NCBI RefSeq assembly: GCF_000241265.1
Contig: NZ_BAEE01000011.1
Coordinates: 1-64,000, forward strand
Length of the DNA stretch: 64,000 bases
Direction: 5' to 3'
From: Gordonia araii NBRC 100433
GTDB taxonomy: Bacteria > Actinomycetota > Actinomycetes > Mycobacteriales > Mycobacteriaceae
Shown: positions 43,501 through 54,600 of the stretch, in pieces
How positions within the stretch are numbered: position 1 is the stretch's first letter
Layout of the letters: each line of letters starts with the position of its first letter
Notes under the pieces: generated by a model
Databases searched by the model: none
What the model saw: only the letters and a program-made list of their open reading frames with translations
What the model was told of the DNA's origin: nothing
Made by a program: the position numbers and the translations under genes

Positions 43501-45657
43501 CTGGTGCCGCAGACGGTCAAAGTGGTCGACACGTTCCCGCGGACACCGATCGGCAAGATCGACCGCGCCGCGCTTCCGGCCATCGAGTTCGCCACCGCCG
43601 CCTACGTCGCCCCGCGCACCGAACTGGAGGCCACGGTCGCCGGCGTCGTCGCGTCGGTGCTCGGACTCGACCAGGTCAGCGTGACGAGCGGGTTCTTCGA
43701 AGTCGGCGGCAACTCGCTCTCGGCGGCGAAGCTGGCCGCGCGCCTCTCGGCGACCCTCGACCGGCCCGTCGGGGTGGAGGCGGTCTTCGAGGCGCCGACC
43801 CCGGCAGAGCTGGCCGCCCGTCTCGCCGATGAGCACCGTGGCGTGGTGGCCCCGCCGCTCGTCGCCCGGCCGCGCGCCGCCATGGTGCCGGTGTCCGCGG
43901 CGCAGCGGGGCATGTGGCTGCTCAACCGGGCCGATCCGGAGTCCTCGGCCTACAACGTCGCCCTCACGCTCCGACTGTCCGGGGCGCTCGACGTCGAAGC
44001 GCTGCGCGCGGCCCTCGTCGACGTCATCGACCGGCACGAGTCGCTGCGCACCATGTACCCGATGATCAACCGGGTACCGGTGCAGGTCATCGAGAGCACC
44101 GAAGCCGTCGCCGCCCAGGTCGACCTCCCGGTCACCGACCTCACGACCGGCGGCGCCGACGACGTCGCCGCCGCGCTGGCGAACGTGACCGATACCGGAT
44201 TCGACGTCACCGCGGCCGTTCCGATCCGTGCCGCACTGCTGCGAACGGCGGAGGACGAGCACATCATTTCGCTGGTCGTCCACCACATCAGCGTCGACGG
44301 AGCGTCGATGTCGCCGCTGGCCCGCGATCTGATGGTGGCCTACGAGGCCCGGCACGGCGGTGCCGCGCCGCGCTGGGAGCCACTGCCGGTGCAGTTCGCC
44401 GACTACGCGATGTGGACCGCCGAGCGGCTGGCGATCGCCGGCGACGACGGGGTGCCCGAACGAGAGCGTCAACTGGCGTACTGGGCCGGCCGTCTCGACG
44501 GTGCGCCCGAGTTGCTGGGACTTCCCACCGACCGGCCGCGCCCGGCGGCTCCGACCTTCGCCGGCGGAGTGGTCGAGTTCGAGATTCCCGCCGAGCTGGC
44601 CGACCGATTGACCGAAACGGCCCGGGCTCACAACGCGACGCTGTTCATGGTCACCCACGCCGCGCTGGTCGCCCTGCTGCACAAGGTGGCCGGCCGGACC
44701 GACATCGTGGTGGGCACTCCCTACGCCGGCCGCGGCGCGCAGGCGCTCGACGACGTCGTCGGCATGTTCGTCAACACCATCGCGTTGCGGACCGCCGTCG
44801 AACCGGGCGAACCCTTCGAGGATCTCGTGACGGCCGTCCGGCGCAGCGACCTCGCCGACCTCGCGCATTCCGACGTGGCGTTCGAGGAGGTGGTGACCGC
44901 GCTCGGGCGCGGCAGCACCGCCGGATACAACCCGTTGTTCCAGGTGTTGTTCACCTTCCAGAACCTCGCCTTCCCGACGGTCGAGCTCGCCGGTCTGCGC
45001 GTCGAGCCGGAGTCGGTGCCGACGGCCACCGTGCAGACCGACCTGGCGCTGACCCTGTTCCCCAGTGATCCGCTCACCGGCCGCGTCGACGGCGGGATCC
45101 GCGCGACCTGGACCTACGCCAGCGAATTATTCGATGAGAAGACGGTCAGGCGGTTCGCCGATTGGTACGTCACGCTCCTCGAAGCGGTCGCCGACAACCC
45201 GGCCGTCGCGGTCGGCGACCTCGCTTTGGAGACCGTCGTGCGGCCGACCGCCCCCGACGTCGACACGTCGGTGCCGCTCCCGCTGCCGCAGGCCGTCGCC
45301 GTGGCGGCCTCCTCGGCGCCGGACCGGATCGCCACCGAGCTGGACGGCGCCTCGGTCACGCTGGGCGAGTTGGCCGCGGGTGCGGCCGCCCTGGTCGCGG
45401 TCCTGCCGGATTCGGACGGCGGATCGGCACTCACGACCGCACTCTTCTCGGCGTTGCCGGGATTGGCCGTCGGCGGCCCGCAGGCGTTGGACCAGGTGCT
45501 CACCGAACTGCGGCACAACTGTGACGACGTGTTGCACGGCAACGGCGACGACGTCTTGTACAACGACGGCGACCGAGCCCGTAACGTCGACGGAAGAACC
45601 GACGAAAACCCGGCTGTAACTCTGCCCGCCTCGACGGACGAAGGAACCCCTGATTAA
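37573..45657 (+). CDS. Non-ribosomal peptide synthetase 1 (C-A-T-C-A-T-C)
   Basis: A 2694-aa NRPS. C1 residues about 10-450 (GHHIVIDGY), A1 460-945 (FTSGSTGTPKG, NLYGPTEAAVEV), T1 965-1035 (LGADSLAAARL), C2 1055-1490 (LHHIVGDGAS), A2 1505-1990 (YTSGSTGRPKA, NLYGPSEFTIW), T2 2010-2080 (VGGNSLSAAKL), C3 2100-2530 (VHHISVDGAS). After C3, residues about 2570-2636 look like the beginning of an adenylation domain (QAVAVAASSAPDRIATELDG, VTLGELAAGAAAL), then lose similarity. A1 pocket residues read D-V-G-H-I-S-L-V-E, near the serine type (D-V-W-H-F-S-L-V-D). Starting with a C domain suggests an acyl- or peptidyl-starter, or an inactive leading C. GTG 37570 is an alternative start. Confidence 0.93.
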   Translation: MSQRTHGDAVGSSDILPLTPAQRGMWFAENLSPDYSVNVAQYLDLRYEPGAFDHKLFADCTKAACQVLESPYVRVVDYPDGTPGQVVDLDLDYSVEILDFRDEADPETAALDWMKAEYQRPIDLYRDDPVVAKLIRIADDRTFWYGRGHHIVIDGYAALTMVRMTVDRYNAARRGMELAEKPGATMTEIVADEQKYQESSRRESDGAHWREVMADLPERVTLSRRPAATGLAPQNIVASSALTPEVQARVEQVAADLNSSMAMVLAAAYGAFLYRMTGNDDVLISLPVTGRATAKIKRAGGMLSNILPVRMKGLAGVTVADLVRSVQVEMTGALRHQRYRSDDIRRDAGLDTDAVGFGPTINMVFFDAPIEIDGATVDYRILASGILEDLLVNLYQASPSAPLVVDLHGNPYRYTQAEMDIHHRRFMAFVEGFVADAAAPVRALPLLLPGEEARLREFERGPAREVADEHLLDRFVAQVRSTPDAIAVCDGDAEYTYAEFDAIRSATARLLREHGVGTGDRVAVVLERGIAQVAAVYAVVTLGAAYVPIDPQDPAARRESVLAAARPTVTVDERFLTDNDFSPTAAPAEPPEPLAGTGSPPYVIFTSGSTGTPKGVEVGMAAVVNRLAWMREDHPLSPADAVLYKTPITFDVSVGELFGPLQVGARMVIARPGGHRDPEYLKALMAEREVTVTHFVPSMLDVFLEAVGTSSSAGTGLPPSLRRIITSGEALTWELAGGVRDCGDVELLNLYGPTEAAVEVTAYRVAGVEDAGGVPIGRPVANTEILVLDKHLRRLPVGAVGEMYLCGSQVAHGYIGQPGLTAERFVAHPYADGERMYRTGDLVRWRDDGNLEYLGRVDFQVKIRGQRVELGEIESVLLADPAVDSAASVVRELDSGTSVVAYVRAPHADPELVDRLEKHCTATLPAHMVPAAVVALDEFPTTSSGKLDRRALPEPTIVDRAAVDYVAPVSEVEKKIANRIEEVLGLERVGLRDNLFALGADSLAAARLATQLRTRDDLEVPLTAIFAGPDVAALARAADTDSAAQHPRLTAAERPDTIPVSAAQTRLWFINRLDPDSAAYNMPGAVRLGPEVDFAALRQAIADVVIRHESLRTRFVEVDGEPTQVIDPVETVTPDAVVGVVETDDVDAAVARTASTGFDLAGGAFRAVLLRGPDANVLVVVLHHIVGDGASLRPLIADVLIAYNARRHGFAPYFPPLPVQYADYALWYDELLGDPAEPASLAHREIEYWARRLDGAPEVITLPTDRPRPRRPSGRGDYVDLMLSESVLASLRDLAAGAGVTLFSVVEAALAVVLSRLADSDDVVIGTAVAGRDEPEVADLIGMFVNTVALRSTIRPELTVRELLGRAQQGRAEALAHATTPFEQVVDAVAPSRTLAHSPIFQVALTMVTDAVAGIDHELGFEVISSRVPAAKYDLALTATEYVGAGRMGIEFNYATDLFDRATVESFADYLRRVLTSMAQHPDLSVGRIDLLAPRQIADAVGTVEPVASPRTLRAFVAEWLATACARDDQALLVGDATLTATAASSRINQLARELIARGAGPATTVAVRIPRSVDSVVAMLATAVTGAAFVFIDPKNPVGRQEALVADSGAVLGITTTAVAAPGDTVDWVVLQDESTELHLAGHPTTAVADAELPRPIHLDETAYLIYTSGSTGRPKAVDVTHRGLANLIANQRSILGLDGESVVLHVASPAFDAMVFELTMAIGAGARLAVAAPDRFAGPELEQTIADGGVTHAVMTPTVLATLDPAAVPTLSTVLSAGEACPDELARTWEERSRFFNLYGPSEFTIWATADGPISVGAPITIGPALPGVRALVLDSGLRPTPPGVVGDLYLSGIQVARGYRNRADLTAAAFVADPFGTGERIYRTGDRVVRRADGKFVYHGRSDFQLKIRGLRIEPGEIDAVLATHPTVANALSVGVNGPAGDTVLATYVAPRPGETIVPDALLAYARDHLPDHLVPQTVKVVDTFPRTPIGKIDRAALPAIEFATAAYVAPRTELEATVAGVVASVLGLDQVSVTSGFFEVGGNSLSAAKLAARLSATLDRPVGVEAVFEAPTPAELAARLADEHRGVVAPPLVARPRAAMVPVSAAQRGMWLLNRADPESSAYNVALTLRLSGALDVEALRAALVDVIDRHESLRTMYPMINRVPVQVIESTEAVAAQVDLPVTDLTTGGADDVAAALANVTDTGFDVTAAVPIRAALLRTAEDEHIISLVVHHISVDGASMSPLARDLMVAYEARHGGAAPRWEPLPVQFADYAMWTAERLAIAGDDGVPERERQLAYWAGRLDGAPELLGLPTDRPRPAAPTFAGGVVEFEIPAELADRLTETARAHNATLFMVTHAALVALLHKVAGRTDIVVGTPYAGRGAQALDDVVGMFVNTIALRTAVEPGEPFEDLVTAVRRSDLADLAHSDVAFEEVVTALGRGSTAGYNPLFQVLFTFQNLAFPTVELAGLRVEPESVPTATVQTDLALTLFPSDPLTGRVDGGIRATWTYASELFDEKTVRRFADWYVTLLEAVADNPAVAVGDLALETVVRPTAPDVDTSVPLPLPQAVAVAASSAPDRIATELDGASVTLGELAAGAAALVAVLPDSDGGSALTTALFSALPGLAVGGPQALDQVLTELRHNCDDVLHGNGDDVLYNDGDRARNVDGRTDENPAVTLPASTDEGTPD
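45283..45480 (+). other. Truncated adenylation-domain start at the end of NRPS 1
   Basis: After C3 the reading frame continues with QAVAVAASSAPDRIATELDG and SVTLGELAAGAAALVAVLP, which follow the A-domain opening pattern (PDR-x-A, x-T-Y-x-E-L), and then ends in a low-complexity tail before the stop at 45657. The following gene again opens with a similar fragment. Confidence 0.5.
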
Positions 45658-45659
45658 CG

Positions 45660-48600
45660 ATGCCCGAAACGCAGATGCGCATCGCGGCTTTGTGGGGTAG
45701 CTCGGGCGAGGAGCAACCGGTACGCGCGCTCATCGCCGCCGCGGCCGAGACGGCACCGGCCGCGGTCGCCTTCGCTGGCGCAGGCGGTCCGATCGAGTTC
45801 GGCGTGCTCGCGGAGCGCGTCGAGTCCACCGCGCAGATCTTCGAGGCCAGCGGTGTCGACGCCGAAGCCGCCGTGGCCGCGGCCATCACACCGCTGGCCG
45901 TCCCGCCGGGCAGTGCTCAGGCCGAGACCGCCTCGCGGGTGGCGGCCGCGGTGGCCGACATCCGGTCGGCGGCGGCGGGCATCCTGGGAACGACGGAGTG
46001 GACCACCCTGCCCCCCCTGCTGCGATCCGCCGCGCACCGCCATCCGGACCGCGTCGCCGTCGTCGATGAGGCCGGCGCCAGCCGAACCTACGCCGATCTC
46101 GACTGGAGCAGCGATCGGATCGCGGCGGCACTGGCCCGCGCCGGCGTGACCCGCGACGCGGTGGTCGCACTCGCCTTCCCGCCGACCGCTGACATGATCG
46201 TCGCCATCCTCGGCGTCCTGAAATCCGGAGCCGCCTACGTGGCGCTCGACCTGGCGAGCCCGGCCGAGCGGATCGCCTACGTCGTGGCGGATTCGCAGGC
46301 GGTGTCGGTCGTGGCCGACGACACTTCGATCGGTGCCCTGCCCGCGCTGGACGTGCCGGTCGAGAGGTTCGGCGACCTCGTCGCCGCCGACGCCGCCGAC
46401 GCCGCCGAGGTCGTCCCGGTTGGCCCCGGCCCGGAATCCGCGGCCTACGTCATCTACACGTCGGGATCGACCGGACAACCCAAAGGCGTTGTCGTACAAC
46501 ATAATTCCGCTGTCCGATTCCTGCGCTCGATGCAGGAGCTGGTGCCGTTCACCGCCGACGACACGATCGGTCTGTTCGCGTCGTACACGTTCGACGCGTC
46601 GGTGTGGTCGATGTGGTCGGCGCTGGCGCACGGTGGACGGCTCATCGTCGTCGGCACCGACACCCGCGCGAGTCCCGACCTGCTCGCAGGGCTCATCGAA
46701 CGAGAATCGATCACCAGCATCAACCTGACCCCGTCGGTCTTCTACCCGTTCACCGACGCCGTTCGCCCGGGTGGCCGAGTGGCGCTGTCCGACTCGCTGC
46801 GATACCTGCACCTGGCCGGCGAAGCCCTCGACATCCAGGCCGTGCGCGGGTGGTTCGACGACCGTGAGCAGGACGGCCGGGAGGTGCGCCTGTTCAACAT
46901 CTACGGCCCCACCGAGGCGACGGTCCAGGTCACGCTGCGGGCGCTGACACCGGACTACCTCGCCGAGGCGGCCACCGCCGACATCGGGTTCGCGATCCCG
47001 GGCACCGAGGTCACGATCCTCGACGACCGGCTGCGCCCGGTGCCCGACGGGGTGCCCGGCGAGATCTACGTCTGCGGGCCACTGGTCACTCGCGGCTACC
47101 TGAGACGGTTCGGCCTCACCGCGGCGTCGTTCGTCGCCGACCCCCTCGCCGGGTCGACGTCGCCGTCAGGGGTTTCCCTACCGCCCGGCGCCCGGATGTA
47201 CCGCACCGGCGACATGGGGCTGCGACGCGGCGGCGCGATCGAATACCTCGGTCGGCGCGACGGGCAGGTCAAGCTGCGCGGCTACCGGATCGAACTCGGC
47301 GAGGTCGAGGCGGCACTCGCGGCCGCACCGACCGTCGTCGCCGCCGGTGCCGCCGTCCGGGAAGCGGACGGCGGACAGCAGGTGCTGGTCGGCTACGTCG
47401 TCTCCGACGCTGCGCCGCCCGACACCCAGGCCATCCGCGACTCGGTCCGCGCCCATCTACCCGGATACATGGTCCCCGACGTCGTCCTACCGTTGGACGC
47501 GCTGCCACTGTCGACGTCGGGCAAGCTCGATCGCGCCGCGCTGCCCGCCCCCGATTTCGGCGTCGAGGCCGAATACGTCGAACCCGCCACCGATGCCGAG
47601 CGGGACATGGTGCGCATCGTAGAAGAGGTGCTCGGCGTCTCACCGATCAGCGTGACCGCGTCCATTTTCGACCTCGGCGGCAATTCGCTCATCGCCGCGC
47701 AGGTGGCCGCGCTCTGCGGTGAGGAACTCGACCTGGCGGTATCGGTGCGCGATGTCTTCGACGCGCCGACCGTGCGGGAACTGGCGAGCCGGGTGGCGGG
47801 CAGTCACCGGGCGCGGCGGCCAGAACTCGTCGCCCACGAACCCCGCCCGGCGGTCATTCCGCTCTCCCATGCGCAGCGCCGGATCTGGTTCATCTCCGAA
47901 CTCGATCCCGAGACGGCGATTTACAACATGCCGTTGGTGCTCCGTTTCGACGGGACGCTGGACCCGGCAGCGCTGGCCGGCGCCTTCGACGACGTCGTCG
48001 CGCGCCACGAGGTCATGCGCACGCGCTTCGGCGTCGAGGACGGCGTGCCCTACCAAGAGGTGCTGGTCCACGGGAGCTACGCGCCCGATGTCGCGATCGA
48101 TCCGCCGACGCGGCTGGAGCCCGGCCGGGCACCGCTCGACGCCGCCGTCGCGGAGGTCGCCGGCCGGGGCTTCGATCTGCGGGCCGCGCCACCGGTACGA
48201 GCGCGGCTGTTCCAGCGCGGACCGGACGATTTCATTTTCGTGCTGATCGTCCATCACGTGATCGCCGACGGCGCGTCGCTGGCGCCGCTGTCGGGCGACC
48301 TGGTCGCGGCCTACGTCGCCCGCACGGCCGGCGAGGAGCCGCGCTGGCCCGCGCTGCCGGTGCAGTACGCCGACTTCACGTTGTGGAGCCACGAGCTGCT
48401 CGGCGATCCCGATTCGCCTGCGTCGGTGGCCGGCGGTCAACTGGGCTTCTGGGAGAAGGAGCTGGCCGGCGTGCCGGAAGCGATGGCGCTGCCCACCGAC
48501 CGGCCCCGCCCGCCGGTGCAGTCGCAGCGCGCGGCCGCCCACGCCTTCGACGTGGACCCGCGGCTCGTCGAACTGCTCGACGACTTCGCACGGCACCGCC

Positions 48601-51600
48601 AGACGTCGCGGTTCATGGTCCTGCACGCGCTGTGGGCGGCGTTGCTGCACCGGTTGACCGGGGATCGCGACATCGTGATCGGAACCCCGTACACCGGTCG
48701 CGGGGAGCGGGCCCTCGACGACCTCGTCGGCATGTTCATCAACACCGTCGCGTTGCGGACGCCCGTCGATCCCGCGGCGACGTTCGCCGAGCTCGTCTCG
48801 ACGGTACGGGCGCGCGACCTGGCCGCCCTGGACAACTCTGACGTGCCCTTCGACCTCGTGGTCGAGCGCGTCGACCCGGCGCGCAGCACGTCGCACGCGC
48901 CGATCTTCCAGGTGATGCTGCTGTTGCACGAGGCCGACGACGCGAGCTTCGCGCTGCCGGGCGTCGCGGCGGAGATCGTCGAGGTCTACCGCGACCTCAC
49001 CGACAACGACATGGCGATCACTTTCATCGAACGCGGTGCCGGCGAGGAGAGCGGTCTGCACGGCGTCGTCGAATACAACACCGACCTGTTCGACGAGACG
49101 ACCATCCGATCGTTCACCACCATGTTCGACGTCGTGGCGCGCGAACTGCTCACGGCACCGGAAACCCCCGTCGGCGATGCGGTGCTGCTTGCGCCCGCGC
49201 AGCGCGACGCGGTCCTGACCGCGGACCGCGGAGCGCGCATCGACGTTCCCGACTGGACGCTGGCCGACGCCGTCGCCGCACAGATCGCCGCGACGCCCGA
49301 CGCGATCGCACTGAGTCACCGCGACCGCGACGTGACCTACCGGGAGTTCGGCGCACGAGTCGCGACCCTCGCACGCGAATTGATCGGTGCGGGCGTCGGG
49401 CCGGATGTGGCAGTCGCCGTCTGTATCCCGCGATCGGTGGAGATGATGGTCGCCATCCACGCGGTGGTCGCCGCCGGCGGCCAATACGTCCCGATCGACG
49501 TCGACACGCCCGCCGAGCGGTTCGACTACATGGTGGAGACCGCCGGGGCCCGCGTCGTCCTGATCTCCGCGCACGAACAGCGCCCGGCAGCGCTCGGCAC
49601 GGCCGACGACGCCGTGCGGATCCTGCCCGTCGACGCCGAGGCGCCGGTCGACGAGCGGGTCGCGCCGGTGACCGACACCGAGCGGCTCGCGCCGCTGCGG
49701 ACCGATCACGCCGTCTACACGATCTTCACCTCCGGCTCGACCGGGCGGCCCAAGGGCGTGACCCTCCCGCACGACGCGGTCGTCAACCGGCTCCACTGGG
49801 GCTTGCACCAGCTGCCGATCACCGGCGCCGGGAGCGCAGCGAGCGGGCCGAATCACCACGAGTCCGACGATCTGGTGGTCCTCAAGACGCCGTACACCTT
49901 CGACTGTTCGGCGGCGGAGATCTTCGCCCCGCTGATGAACGGCACGCCGCTGCTCGTCGCCGACGCCGATGGGCATCTGGATCCGGTGTACATGGCCGAA
50001 TTGATGGCGCAGCGCGGCGTCACCATGGCCCACTTCGTTCCGTCGATGCTGGCGGTGTTCCTGGAATTGGCGGGCGAATCCCGGCTCGCCCGCCTCGACC
50101 GGCTCCGCATCATCTCCACGACCGGCGAAGCGCTCCCACCGTCGGTGGCCGCGCAGGTCCGCGCCGCGCTGCCGCACGTCACGCTCTACAACCTCTACGG
50201 GCCGACCGAGGCGGCCATCGAGATCACCTACGCCGAGATCGGCGACGACATCGGCCATACCGTCCCGATCGGCGTCCCGGTGTGGAACTCGAGCGCGCAC
50301 GTGCTCGACCCGCGGCTGCACCCGGTGCCCGACGGGGTCGCGGGCGAACTCTACGTCGGCGGTGTACAACTGGCGCGCGGTTACGCGGCCCGTCCCGACC
50401 TGACCGCCGACCGCTTCGTCGCCGACCCGTTCGCGGGTGAGTCCGCACCCCCGGGCGCGCGCCTGTATCGCACGGGCGACCTGGTCCGGCGCAACCGATC
50501 CGGCGATCTGGAATACCTGGGCCGCACCGACTTCCAGGTGAAGCTGCGCGGCCAGCGCGTCGAGCTCGGGGAGATCGAGGCGGCGCTGACGCAGGCGCCC
50601 GGCGTCGTTCACGCCGCCGCGACCGTGGCCAAGGGCCCCGACGGCGGCGAACACCTCGTCGCCTACCTCGCCGGTGCGCCCGAAGAAGGGGGAGCGGCGG
50701 CGATCGACCTGGCGGCGGTCAAGGCGGCGATCGCCGGGCCGCTACCGGAGTTCATGCGTCCCACCGTGTGGATGCTGCTCGATGAGGCGCCGCGCAATTC
50801 CGCCGGCAAGCTCGACCGCAACGCGCTGCCGCCGCCGGAGTTCACGGCGGGGGAGTACGTCGCTCCGGCGACCCCCGCGGAGAAGGAGATCGCCGAGATC
50901 GTCGCCGAGGTGATCGGTACCGAGCGCGTCGGCGTCACGGATTCCTTCTTCGACGTCGGCGGCAACTCGCTCTCGGCGACCCGCGTGATGGCACGCGTCG
51001 GCGAGGCGTTCGGCGTCGACCTGGGTGTCCGGGCGCTGTTCGACGCGCCGACGGTGCGCGAGCTGGCTCGTGTCGTCGACGAGGAGACCGGTGGGCAGTC
51101 ATCCACGAGCGCGTCCGTCCCGCTCGTCGCCCAGGAACGGCCCGAGCGCATTCCGCTCTCCTTCGCCCAGCAGCGGATGTGGTTCATCAACCAGTTCGAC
51201 ACCTCGTCGGCGGCCTACAACATTCCAGTGGTCCTGGATGTGACCGAATCCGGGACCGGCGCCGGGAGCGGTAGCGAGCGGGCCGAATCCGGAACCGGTT
51301 CGCTCGACCTCGCCGCTTTGCGGCTGGCGGCACACGATGTCCTCGCCAGGCACGAGGTGCTGCGCACGACCTACCCGGCCGACGAGAACGGCCAGCCCTA
51401 TCAGCTCATCGCCGATTCCGCCGATGCGGCCGAGCGTCTCGACTTCGCCGTCGTGGAGGCCGGCGATCCGGCCGGTGTCGTGGCCGAGGAGGTCGGCCGG
51501 GGATTCGACGTGTCGGTGCAGCTGCCCATCCGGATCCGGTTGATCCGGCAGGAGCCGGACCGTTCGACGCTCGTCGTCGTCCTGCATCACATCGCGGCCG

Positions 51601-54600
51601 ACGGCGAGTCGGGTCCGGTGCTGGCGGCCGATTTGGTGACCGCTTACCGCGCCCGTGCGGTCGGTGACGCGCCCGGCTGGGCGCCGTTGCCGATCCAGTA
51701 CGCCGACTACGCGCTGTGGCAGACCGCCGTGCTCGGATCCGATGACGACGACGATTCGCTGGGTGCCAGGCAAACGGGGTTCTGGACCGCCGAGCTGGCC
51801 GGTGTGCCCGAAGTCCTCGACCTGCCCGCCGACCGGCCGCGACCGGAGTCGTCGTCGGGGGCCAGCGGGTCGGTCGACTTCGGCGTCGGCGCCGACGTGC
51901 GCGACCGTCTCGTCGAACTGGGCCGCGAGCACGGGGCTTCGCTCTTCATGGTCGCGCACGCCGCGGTGGCGACCCTGCTGGCGCGCCTGTCGGCGACGAC
52001 GGACATCACGATCGCCACGCCGGTCGCCGGTCGAGGACTCGGCGCCCTCGACCGACTGGTCGGCATGTTCGTCAATACGCTGGTGCTGCGCAGCGAGTTC
52101 GACCCCGCATCGACAGCCGGAGACCTGCTCGTCCAGATCCGCGACCGCGATCTCGCGGCCTTCGACCACGCCGACCTGCCCTTCGAGAAGGTCGTGGAGG
52201 CCATCGACCCGGTGCGCTCGGATTCCTTCGGGCCGCTCGCCCAGGTCCTGCTGGTGTTCGTCGCCGCCGAACAGCGGCCGATCACCGTCGACGGCCTGAC
52301 ACTGACCCCGGTCGATCCCGGTGCCGGGGCCGCCAAGTTCGACCTCACCTTCGGCGTCGCCGACCGGCAGGGAGCCGGTTTGGGCGGGTCCCTCGTCTAT
52401 GCCGCCGATCTGTTCGACGAGTCGACGGCGCGGTGGTTCGCCCGTGGCCTCGAGGCGGTGCTCACCGCGCTCGCCCGCACCGGGGGCACCCTGCGGCTCG
52501 GTGACGTGGATCTGCTCGACGACGCCCAGCACCGCGCGGTGGCCGCCGCCTCGGTGGGCCCCGCCGTGCCGCTGCTGCCCGAGACGATTCCGGATGCCGT
52601 CGATGCCGCGCTGCGCGGCAACCCGGACGCGATCGGACTGGTCACCGACGACGCCGAAGTCGCCAACGGCCGCTTCGCGGGGCTGGTCGCCCACTACGCG
52701 CGCATCCTCATCGCCGAGCACGGCGTCGGCCCCGACGTGGCGGTCGCGGTCTGCATGCCGCGCGGGCTCGGCATGGTCCTCGCCATCCACGCGGTGCTGG
52801 CGGCGGGCGGCCAGTACGTCCCGGTGGACACGTCCCTGCCGCCCGACCGCGCCGACTACATGTTCGACGACGCCCAGGTGCGGGTCGTGCTGCTGGCGCC
52901 GGGCGACGAACCGGCGCCGATGGCGGGTCGCACCATCGCGACGGTTGCCGTTGACCCGGATGCCGCGGTGACACCGGAGTCGTCGGCACCACTGCGGGCC
53001 GTCGAGCGGCTGGCGCCGCTGCGCGGGGACAACGCCGCGTACACGATCTTCACCTCGGGGTCGACGGGCCGGCCCAAAGGCGTGACCGTCTCGCAGCGGT
53101 CGGTGCTCAATCGCCTGCGCTGGGGATTGGCGACGTTCCCACTCGGTGCGGACGACACGGTCATCCTCAAGACCCCCTACACCTTCGACGTCTCGGTGCC
53201 GGAGCTGTTCGCGCCGCTACTCGCCGGGGCGCGCATGTTCATCGCGCGCGACGGCGGCCACGCCGATCCCGACTACCTGATCGACGTGCTGGAGACCAAG
53301 GGCATCACCTCGGTGCACTTCGTGCCGTCGATGCTCGCGGTGTTCCTCGACGTCGTCGACGACTCTCGCCTGCGGGCGCTCACCGGCATTCGCTACGTGT
53401 TCGCCTCCGGTGAAGCACTGCCGGCGTCGCTGGCCAAGCGGACCCGCGAGATCTGGCCGTCGTCGGGTTTGCACGACCTGTTCGGTCCGACCGAGGCGGC
53501 GGTCGAGGTCAGCCACGCCGATCTCGATGTCGTCGGGCACACGGTGCCCATCGGCTATCCGATCTGGAACACGGCCACCTACGTCCTGGACTCGCGGCTG
53601 GCCCCCGTCGGCACCGGCGTGCCCGGCGAGCTGTATCTCGGCGGTGTCCAGCTGGCCCGCGGCTACGCCGCGCGGCCCGACCAGACCGCCGACCGATTCG
53701 TCGCCGACCCCTTCGCCGGGTCGACGACGCCGGGTCGAGCGGAGCGAGGGGGTCATTGGTCGGGGGTGTCCATTCCGTCCGGTGCCCGGATGTACCGCAC
53801 CGGCGACCTCGTCGCCCGCAACGCCGACGGCGCGCTGGAATACCTGGGACGCACCGACTTCCAGGTGAAGCTGCGCGGCCAGCGCATCGAACTGGGCGAG
53901 GTGGAATCAGTCCTCGCCGCGGTGCCCGGTGTCGTCCACGCCGCGGCAACGGTGGCGAGCGCGCCAACCGGTGCCGAACACCTCGTCGCCTACCTTTCCG
54001 GACACTCCGACATCGACCTGGACGAGGCGAAATCGAGCGTCGCGCAAGCACTTCCGGAGTACATGGTGCCCACCGTGTGGCAGGTGCTCGACGAGGTGAC
54101 GCTCAATTCGGCCGGAAAGCTCGACCGCCGCGCGCTGCCCGAGCCCGACTTCGCGTCGGCCGTCGCGGGCGCCGACCCGGTCGCACCGCGATCGGCGGCC
54201 GAGCGGCGCATCGCCGATATCGTGGCGGGTGTCCTCGGCGTCGACCGGGTCGGTGTCACCGACTCCTTCTTCGCGCTCGGCGGCGACTCCATCATGTCGA
54301 TCCAGCTCTCGTCGCTGTTGCGGGCAGAGGGCTTCGAACTGGGACCGCGCGACATCTTCGAGCAGCGGACCGTGCGCGGCCTGGCCGCTCTCGCGTCGAC
54401 GGCCGAGGCGACGGTCCTCGACGAATTGCCCGGCGGCGGAATCGGTGAGGTCGATCTGACACCCACCATCTCGTGGATGCTGGAGAACTCCCCGCGCCCC
54501 GGGGCCTTCCGCGACTACTCGCAGGCCTTGGTGTTGGCGCTGCCCGCGGAGGTCGACGATGACGGCGTCGTGACCGCGCTCGACGCGGTCATCGCCCGGC

